This document shows positions 31,719 to 37,212 of a stretch of 37,212 nt of DNA, piece by piece (position 1 is the stretch's first letter; the number at the start of each line of letters is the position of its first letter). A program made the position numbers and the translations under genes. Source of the DNA: an uncultured Bacteroidales bacterium (GTDB taxonomy: Bacteria > Bacteroidota > Bacteroidia > Bacteroidales > UBA932); NCBI GenBank assembly GCA_945827785.1, contig CALZOR010000012.1:1-37212 (forward strand). The letters run 5' to 3'. A model generated the notes under the pieces. It did no database searches, was not told where the DNA came from, and saw only the letters and a list, made by a program, of their open reading frames with translations.

Positions 31719-33074
31719 TTAGCACATTTCTTTCAACATGAGGGCGATTCCGTCCGTGATGATCTGCTGGATGTATATCTTTGAAGGACATACATATTCG
31801 CAGAGGGCGAGATCCTCTTCGAGAACTTCATAGATTCCGTATTTCTCCATCTTGTCGATATCCTGTGCGATGCAGGCCTTCAGGAGATATACAGGGAAGA
31901 TGTCCATAGGGAGGACTTTTGAATAAACATCATTGACGACGAATGCTCTCGGACCTCCGTGGAGGTTTGTGTCCATGTTGTAGGTCTTTTTAGGAGTGAG
32001 CCATGAGAAGTAGGTGCGTGATGCACTGAACTGACTGCTTCTGAATGGTTTTGCCCATCCGAAGAGTTCGTATGAGTCTCCTTCCTTGAGAATTGTAATC
32101 TGGTTGTCGTTGAATCCGAGGAAGCCTTCTGCTGTGACATTGGTTCCTGAGAGGGCGTCACCGCTTACAAAACGCAGGTTTTCCTGAGGATTGTAGAATT
32201 CCTTGATGTCTTTCATAGAGATACCCGGATAGCCTTCTACGTATGCAGGCTCGATTGCCATAGGGCCGGTAACCGCAATTTTTCTGCGAAGGTCACATTT
32301 TCCGGTGTTGAAAAGTTTTCCTATAGCTGCAAGCATCATCAGGGACACGGTCCATACTGTTTCTCCCTTTTTGATAGGGCTGATGTGGTGAATCTGGACT
32401 CCCACATTACCAGCCGGGTGTTTTCCACTGAAAATGTGCTGGATGACATTCTCGAGTTTGTGGAAAGGAGTTCCCGAATAGTTTTCCGCGTTCAGGCTGA
32501 TATGGACTCCGCCATCTGTAAGTTTAGCCAGAGCATTGATGGCTGTCTGAATGTTTTCCACCTCGTCCTTGAGAGCAAATTCCGGATTTGCAGCAAGAGG
32601 TGCAGTGTTGAATGCAGAAACGAAAATCGCCTTTGGCTTGATTTCAGGATTTGCAATGATTCCGTAAGGCCTCTGGGTGATTGCAGGCCAGAGACCTGCA
32701 GCAAGAATTGCCTCTTTAATCTCGGCAGCAGACATCTGAGCCGGCTTCTTGACTCCGAAATCAACGAACTCCTGTTTTTCATCCGCTTTGATGCGGACTT
32801 CAAGCAACTTTCTCTTTTCGCCTCTGACAACCTGTGCAACAGTTCCGCTTACCGGAGATGTCAAAAGGATGCTCTGAGACATCTTGTCGGCCAGAATAGG
32901 TGTACCGGCGAGGACCTTGTCACCTTCCCTCACGAGAAGTTTCGGAACGAAACCCCTGAAGTCGGTAGGCTTCACAGCCACAACGTCCGGAACAATCACC
33001 TTTCTGGTGTTTTGGGCCGCAGCACCGCTGATAGGAATGTTGAGACCCTTTTTCAAATAGATGTTGTTTGACAT
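31719..33074 (-). CDS. nqrA: Na+-translocating NADH:quinone reductase subunit A
   Basis: 451 residues from ATG 33074. The frame is open to 33134, but MSNNIYLKKGLNIPISGAA is the conserved start. It is a cytoplasmic peripheral subunit with barrel-sandwich domains: FVPKLLVREGDKVLAGTPI resembles biotinyl-lipoyl domains. It ends with LALCEYVCPSKIYIQQII. It is the first gene of the six-gene operon that pumps Na+ during NADH oxidation by quinone. Confidence 0.97.
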   Translation of the reverse strand: MSNNIYLKKGLNIPISGAAAQNTRKVIVPDVVAVKPTDFRGFVPKLLVREGDKVLAGTPILADKMSQSILLTSPVSGTVAQVVRGEKRKLLEVRIKADEKQEFVDFGVKKPAQMSAAEIKEAILAAGLWPAITQRPYGIIANPEIKPKAIFVSAFNTAPLAANPEFALKDEVENIQTAINALAKLTDGGVHISLNAENYSGTPFHKLENVIQHIFSGKHPAGNVGVQIHHISPIKKGETVWTVSLMMLAAIGKLFNTGKCDLRRKIAVTGPMAIEPAYVEGYPGISMKDIKEFYNPQENLRFVSGDALSGTNVTAEGFLGFNDNQITILKEGDSYELFGWAKPFRSSQFSASRTYFSWLTPKKTYNMDTNLHGGPRAFVVNDVYSKVLPMDIFPVYLLKACIAQDIDKMEKYGIYEVLEEDLALCEYVCPSKIYIQQIITDGIALMLKEMC

Positions 33075-33144
33075 TATAAAAACCGTTTGTTGAGTAAATT
33101 TCCTGTGTGATTGAGGATTTTTTAGCAAAATCACAAAATCGCCG

Positions 33145-33152
33145 CGAAGATA
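33145..33152 (-). promoter_or_regulatory. Possible -7 element of the nqr operon
   Basis: The minus strand reads TATCTTCG, one base from TAnnTTTG, giving a leader of about 65 bases. There is no TTG at -33. On the other strand, TAATTTCG at 33166-33173 could serve pcrA, with only about 4 leader bases. Both are weak calls. Confidence 0.35.
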
Positions 33153-33181
33153 CGCAATTTTTTTGTAATTTCGCCGCTGAT

Positions 33182-35647
33182 ATGGAAAACAATTGCAGTG
33201 CTATTTTAGAGGGACTTAACAGCGCGCAGAAGCAGGCTGTAAGTTGTGTGGACGGACCGGTGCTAATTGTGGCAGGTGCGGGATCGGGGAAGACAAGGGT
33301 GCTCACGAGCAGAATCGCCTATATTCTTGAAAAAGGGGGCGATCCGTCGAGGATACTTGCCTTGACATTTACAAAAAAAGCGGCCTCGGAAATGAAGGAG
33401 AGGATTGCTTTGATGGTGGGGGAAAGGAGGGCCAGAAAACTTTTCATGGGAACTTTCCATTCTGTATTCATCAGATTTTTAAGGGAATTCGCGGACAGCC
33501 TGGGTTATCCTCAGGCTTTTACCATCTATGACCAGAGCGATTCAACAAGTGCTGTCAAGACTTGCATCAAGGAACTTCAGCTCGACGAAAAGGTGTACAA
33601 GCCAAAGGATGTCTTGAGCCGTATATCCATGGCAAAGAACAACCTGGTAACCGCATCGGCCTATCGCCGGAACAATGCAGCCATGGAAAGGGATGCCGCT
33701 TCGAAAAAGCCGAGGATATGTGATGTATATGACTTGTATTCTGCAAAATGCCGTCAGGCCGGGGTCATGGACTTTGATGATATCCTCCTCAATATGAACA
33801 TTTTGCTGAGGGACAACCCAGCTGCCTTAGAATCGATTGCAGGACGGTTCGACTATATCATGGTCGATGAGTATCAGGATACCAACTTCAGCCAGTACCT
33901 TATTCTCAAGAAACTGAGTCAGTTCCATAATAATATATGTGTGGTCGGAGATGACTCCCAGTCAATTTATGCCTTCCGTGGGGCCAAGATCGAGAATATC
34001 CTCAATTTCAGAAAAGACTATCCGAACCATCATGTTTTCCGCCTGGAGCAGAACTACCGTTCGACAAAAACTATTGTGGATGCTGCCAATTCCCTGATTT
34101 CCAAGAATTCAGCAAGAATTCCAAAGGAATGCTATTCAATGGGGGAGCAGGGAGAGAAGATAAGGCTGATCAAGGCTTATACGGAGCAGGAGGAGGCTCT
34201 TCTGATTGCTTCGTCAATCATTTCCAGGATTCAGAGTGACCATGCACGGTATCAGGACTTTGCAATTCTGTACAGGACCAATGCCCAGTCCCGAGCCCTG
34301 GAGGAGGCGTTGCGCAAACGTAACCTTCCTTATGTGATATATTCCGGGAATTCCTTCTTTGAACGTGCTGAGGTCAAGGATATGATGGCATATTTCAAAC
34401 TGGCCGTCAACCTGAATGACGACGAATCATTCAAACGCATTGTAAACAAGCCTGCAAGAGGTATCGGAGACACGTCCCTTGCTGCACTTTCCGCTGCTGC
34501 CCAGACACACGGACTGTCTTTGTTCAAGGCTGCCTTTTCAGATGATCTGGAAGAGTTCGGACTCAAGCAGGCGGCAATAAAGAAAATCAGGGATTTCTGT
34601 GAGATGATGAGCCGTCTGTGTCTTAGGGCACAAAAGGAAAATGCGAAGGACGTTGCTGCTGCACTTGCCATCGAATCAGGCCTTCTTACCTTTTATAAGT
34701 CGGACAACAGCATTGAAGGACAGTCCCGTACGGCAAATGTCGAGGAACTTCTCAACAGTGTAGCCAATTTCATTGAAGAGAAGCACAGCGAGATGTTCGA
34801 GGAGATGCAGGCAGACGGGGCGATAGAAGATGGTGTAGAACTTTCAGATGCTGATTTTGATGTAGTTACACTCGGAGATTATCTGGAAAATGTATCGCTG
34901 TTGAGCGCGGTTGACATGGAAGATGATGAGGAATCATCGAACAAAATCACCCTGATGACCGTCCATTCTTCCAAGGGCCTTGAGTTCCCTTATGTCAGCG
35001 TGGCCGGCATGGAGGAGAATATCTTCCCATCCGGAGGCTTCATGGCATCTGAAAATGAGATTGAAGAGGAACGTCGTCTTTTCTATGTGGCGATGACGAG
35101 GGCAAAGACTTCGCTTCAGATTTCTTTTGCAGCTACCCGTATGAGGAATGGCAAACATGAAAGCAATTCTCCGAGCCGGTTTGTAAGGGAAATTGATAAT
35201 CAGTATATTGAAAATCCTCTTACTGCAGAGGATGTTGAAATTTCGGGAGGATCTGACTCGGATTCATTTACCTCTACTTGGGGACGACCAAAGTCTCAGC
35301 AGGGATTCCAGTCATGGCGCTACGGCCAGTCTTCCAGGGCTGAGAATGTCAGGCGACCTGTCGAGAAACGCCCGGAGCAGGTTCCGCCTCGCAGACCTGA
35401 ACCTGTTCCCGTACGTCGTGCGCAGGTTGTTCCGAAACGTACGGATGATGCGGATTTCGTTCCGACTCCAATTCTTCAGCTAAAGGCCGGACAGAGGATA
35501 GAACACAATCGTTTCGGTTTCGGAAAAATTCTAGAAATATCAGGAAATGCAACCGATTTGAAAGCAAAAATAAGTTTTGATGACCATGGTGAAAAGATTT
35601 TGATACTTAAATATGCAAAAATTCGCAAATTGGATATTGCAGATTAA
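33182..35647 (+). CDS. pcrA: UvrD/PcrA-type DNA helicase
   Basis: 821 residues from ATG 33182, where MENNCSAILEGLNSAQKQAV gives the usual N-terminus. The frame is open to 33107, but those codons overlap the nqr promoter region. It is a superfamily 1A 3'-5' helicase used in nucleotide excision and mismatch repair and removal of RecA. Visible motifs are Walker A AGAGSGKTRVLTSRI (residues about 31-45), MVDEYQDTNFSQ, DDSQSIYAFRGA, LEQNYRSTKTI, VHSSKGLEF and RRLFYVAMTRA. A Pro/Arg-rich linker precedes a C-terminal Tudor-like domain (LKAGQRIEHNRFGFGKILEI) that binds RNA polymerase in PcrA. Confidence 0.95.
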   Translation: MENNCSAILEGLNSAQKQAVSCVDGPVLIVAGAGSGKTRVLTSRIAYILEKGGDPSRILALTFTKKAASEMKERIALMVGERRARKLFMGTFHSVFIRFLREFADSLGYPQAFTIYDQSDSTSAVKTCIKELQLDEKVYKPKDVLSRISMAKNNLVTASAYRRNNAAMERDAASKKPRICDVYDLYSAKCRQAGVMDFDDILLNMNILLRDNPAALESIAGRFDYIMVDEYQDTNFSQYLILKKLSQFHNNICVVGDDSQSIYAFRGAKIENILNFRKDYPNHHVFRLEQNYRSTKTIVDAANSLISKNSARIPKECYSMGEQGEKIRLIKAYTEQEEALLIASSIISRIQSDHARYQDFAILYRTNAQSRALEEALRKRNLPYVIYSGNSFFERAEVKDMMAYFKLAVNLNDDESFKRIVNKPARGIGDTSLAALSAAAQTHGLSLFKAAFSDDLEEFGLKQAAIKKIRDFCEMMSRLCLRAQKENAKDVAAALAIESGLLTFYKSDNSIEGQSRTANVEELLNSVANFIEEKHSEMFEEMQADGAIEDGVELSDADFDVVTLGDYLENVSLLSAVDMEDDEESSNKITLMTVHSSKGLEFPYVSVAGMEENIFPSGGFMASENEIEEERRLFYVAMTRAKTSLQISFAATRMRNGKHESNSPSRFVREIDNQYIENPLTAEDVEISGGSDSDSFTSTWGRPKSQQGFQSWRYGQSSRAENVRRPVEKRPEQVPPRRPEPVPVRRAQVVPKRTDDADFVPTPILQLKAGQRIEHNRFGFGKILEISGNATDLKAKISFDDHGEKILILKYAKIRKLDIAD

Positions 35648-35666
35648 TTTATTAAGTGTATATTTG
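35637..35666 (+). promoter_or_regulatory. Promoter of the candidate small RNA
   Basis: TTG (35637-35639), exactly 19 bases, then TATATTTG (35659-35666). Both elements are consensus. The -33 lies inside the last codons of pcrA. Initiation is expected near 35671, far from any start codon in a sensible distance. Confidence 0.7.
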
Positions 35667-35671
35667 CAACG

Positions 35672-35801
35672 AAGTTTTTCATAGTTTAAGTTTAGGTTAA
35701 GTAGCGGGGTGATCGCAGTGATGCGATTATCCCGTGAATGTTTTATAAAAACGGAAAAACAGACTATCAAAAAAGTTTGAAAGCCGTTGTTTTTCTGTTT
35801 T
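35672..35801 (+). ncRNA. Candidate small RNA downstream of pcrA
   Basis: A transcript of about 130 nt is predicted between a consensus promoter and an intrinsic terminator. It contains a 13-bp hairpin (35705-35717 with 35722-35734) with loop GTGA. The stem has two G-T wobbles and no mismatches. The preceding T-rich segment (35672-35704) is single-stranded. The terminator stem (35752-35761 with 35788-35797) is followed by TTTT. No open reading frame of note is present. I do not match it to 6S, tmRNA, RNase P or another named RNA. A leader of the downstream lipoprotein gene is the alternative. Confidence 0.5.
35752..35801 (+). terminator. Terminator of the candidate small RNA
   Basis: CGGAAAAACA (35752-35761) pairs with TGTTTTTCTG (35788-35797), ten pairs including one G-T. 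The loop is 26 bases and TTTT follows. The large loop weakens the call. Confidence 0.45.
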
Positions 35802-35827
35802 AATAAATTTGTTTCGAAATGGCTTTC

Positions 35828-35835
35828 TACTTTTG
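35828..35835 (+). promoter_or_regulatory. -7 element of the DUF4493/DUF6359 lipoprotein gene
   Basis: TACTTTTG matches TAnnTTTG, 40 bases before the ATG at 35876. A TTTG lies upstream at 35808-35811, but the spacing is 16, shorter than usual. Confidence 0.5.
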
Positions 35836-35875
35836 TGCTTGCCAGGCAATGTGGCCGGCATAAAATAATGAATGT

Positions 35876-36967
35876 ATGAAACAACGGATTATTCGGAGCA
35901 GGATGCTTCTTCTATTTTCAGCGGTAGCTGTCATGACGGCAACTTCGTGTATAAGGAAACTTGGTGAGGGAGAAACCGGACAGATAGCATTGTCTTTCGG
36001 TCCGTCATACAAGGCTGTTACAAGAGCCGGAGCTGAGATTCCGGACACAGGAGACTTTATCCTGACCGTCAGGGAGCCGGATGGCAATGTCGTTTTCCAG
36101 GGCAAATATTGCGATTCTCCGGAAAAAATAAAGGTCAAGGCAGGTTCATGCCAGGTTTCCATCATGTCCGGGGAGTTCAGGGCTCCGGCTTTTTCCAAAA
36201 TACAATATGGTGATGACCAGTGCGTCATGGTTCCTTCTGACGGAGTCGTGAGTGTCAAGCTTGTATGCTCACAGATAAACAGTGGCATCAGGCTGAAAAT
36301 CTCCCCTGAGTTCCTCACTGCGTGTCCAAATTCTGTTCTCTTTCTGAAAGCTGACTCCGGCAAGCTCATGTACGGATATTCCGAAAAAAGAATAGCATAT
36401 TTTCCTCCCGGGAATGTATCGCTTGTAATGGTTACCGGCCAGCAGGAGGAAACGCTCCTTACACGAAATGTCCTTGCAAGGGAAATTCTGACAATAGGAG
36501 TAGGAGCAGTCGCCTCATCCGGGACTTCTCCGGCCAGAGAGGGGATAACTGTACAGATAGACACTTCAAGAGTGTGGACGGAGGATAATTATGTAATAGG
36601 TGGCGATTCTTCGTCCGGAGGCACCTCGGAGGAGTCCTTAACAATTGCTCAGGCAAAGGCTTCAATCGGAGCGAAGGCAGTTTGGGTAAGCGCATATATT
36701 GTGGGTGGAAATCTTACGTCAACGTCAGCCCGCTTTGACCCGCCCTTTACTTCAAAGACAAATCTGCTCATAGGCCCGCGTTCGACCATCATGGACCGTG
36801 AGTCCGGGATGTCTGTAAGCCTTCCTGCCTCAAGTATACGTGACGATCTCAATCTTGTGGATCATCCGGACCTTTTAGGACGCAAGATTATGCTCAAAGG
36901 TGACATTGTTGAGGCATATTTTGGCTTGCCAGGCATCAAAAATATCACTGAATACAAATTCCAATAG
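35876..36967 (+). CDS. Surface lipoprotein with DUF4493-like and DUF6359-like domains
   Basis: 363 residues with a signal peptide and lipobox ATSC (Cys near residue 25). Residues about 35-245 resemble DUF4493: IALSFGPSYKAVTRAGAEIP, FILTVREPDGNVVFQGKY, IKVKAGSCQVSIMSGEF and YFPPGNVSLVM, a beta-sandwich seen in Bacteroidales surface lipoproteins near fimbrial genes. After a Ser/Gly-rich linker (GGDSSSGGTSEE), residues about 260-363 match DUF6359, an OB-like module: AKAVWVSAYIVGGNL and the end GLPGIKNITEYKFQ. The exported location is firm; function is unknown. It has its own -7 element and stands alone between the small RNA and an inverted repeat. Confidence 0.75.
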   Translation: MKQRIIRSRMLLLFSAVAVMTATSCIRKLGEGETGQIALSFGPSYKAVTRAGAEIPDTGDFILTVREPDGNVVFQGKYCDSPEKIKVKAGSCQVSIMSGEFRAPAFSKIQYGDDQCVMVPSDGVVSVKLVCSQINSGIRLKISPEFLTACPNSVLFLKADSGKLMYGYSEKRIAYFPPGNVSLVMVTGQQEETLLTRNVLAREILTIGVGAVASSGTSPAREGITVQIDTSRVWTEDNYVIGGDSSSGGTSEESLTIAQAKASIGAKAVWVSAYIVGGNLTSTSARFDPPFTSKTNLLIGPRSTIMDRESGMSVSLPASSIRDDLNLVDHPDLLGRKIMLKGDIVEAYFGLPGIKNITEYKFQ

Positions 36968-37032
36968 TTATTGCAAAACATAATAAACTATTAGTGTTAT
37001 TTATAGCATTGATAGATGTTTTCCCTTCTTTC

Positions 37033-37065
37033 CCAGTTCCTTCCTTTCAAATATAAAGGAACTGG
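37033..37065. terminator. Inverted repeat after the lipoprotein gene
   Basis: CCAGTTCCTT (37033-37042) pairs perfectly with AAGGAACTGG (37056-37065), with a 13-base loop. No T run follows on plus, so it may be a Rho-linked or stabilising 3' structure rather than a classic terminator. The rest of 36968-37120 shows no gene. Confidence 0.45.
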
Positions 37066-37120
37066 AAGCCGAACGAATACAATGGACTATAGAAATTGAT
37101 TGTCAAAAGGTTGATATAAT

Positions 37121-37151
37121 TTGCTTTTTAATTGTATAGGCTCTACCTTTG
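37121..37151 (+). promoter_or_regulatory. Promoter of the gene entering at the right edge
   Basis: TTG (37121-37123), 20 bases, then TACCTTTG (37144-37151), both consensus. The leader to the ATG at 37197 would be about 40 bases. Confidence 0.7.
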
Positions 37152-37196
37152 TAAGCATTTTTGTGCACCTTGTGAAGTAATAATTAATTTTTATAA

Positions 37197-37212
37197 ATGG
37201 GAAAACTTAGGA
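37197..37212 (+). CDS. Start of a truncated gene at the right edge
   Basis: ATG at 37197 followed by codons for Gly-Lys-Leu-Arg runs off the window. A consensus promoter upstream supports a real start. Five codons are too few to name a product. Confidence 0.45.

Noticed and set aside
1..37212. CRISPR array, prophage, insertion sequence or toxin-antitoxin pair
   Set aside because: No spaced direct-repeat series, transposase, integrase or small paired gene was seen on either strand.

Overview
The window is a chromosomal segment from a member of the Bacteroidota, most likely order Bacteroidales. The evidence is a Na+-translocating NADH:quinone reductase (nqrABCDEF) operon, fimbrillin/Mfa-type lipoproteins, DUF3575, DUF5119, DUF4493 and DUF6359 proteins, and repeated promoters of the Bacteroidota type (a -7 element TAnnTTTG with TTG or TTTG about 19-20 bases upstream). 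Most coding starts lack a Shine-Dalgarno sequence. I cannot fix the genus from sequence alone. There is no prophage, insertion sequence or CRISPR array.

Layout. Positions 1-6100 hold housekeeping genes: tsaD, two FAD oxidoreductases, tRNA-Thr(CGT), mnmA with a large internal insertion, and cdd. A small SRP RNA gene (about 6139-6240) follows. Positions 6289-11612 (minus strand) are a six-gene fimbrial operon: a DUF3575 outer-membrane protein, a DUF5119 lipoprotein, then four tandem fimbrillin-like lipoproteins. rmuC, tRNA-Asp(GTC) and uvrA occupy 11737-16324. A second, shorter minus-strand surface operon (16315-19446) has an outer-membrane protein, a FimB/Mfa2-like lipoprotein and a large DUF4906-like lipoprotein with a BIG2 domain.

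Positions 19619-27013 hold an envelope-glycan cluster: a phosphoethanolamine transferase, two GT2 glycosyltransferases, a RgpF-like protein, a GT4 glycosyltransferase, another GT2-like enzyme and a lipid A-type acyltransferase. The likely joint product is a decorated lipo-oligosaccharide or related envelope glycan. The nqr operon (27155-33074) generates a sodium-motive force. pcrA/uvrD follows on the plus strand, then an apparently unannotated small RNA (about 35672-35801) with its own promoter and terminator, a DUF4493-DUF6359 lipoprotein, and the first codons of another gene at the right edge.

The least explained items are two structured RNAs. One is a compact cloverleaf-like element of tRNA size inside the fimbrial operon (8078-8152). 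The other is the small RNA candidate after pcrA. Also notable are the roughly 105-residue insertion in MnmA, a non-canonical apical loop in the SRP RNA, a fimbrillin that ends before its siblings' last strand, and a palindrome flanked by direct repeats after rmuC.
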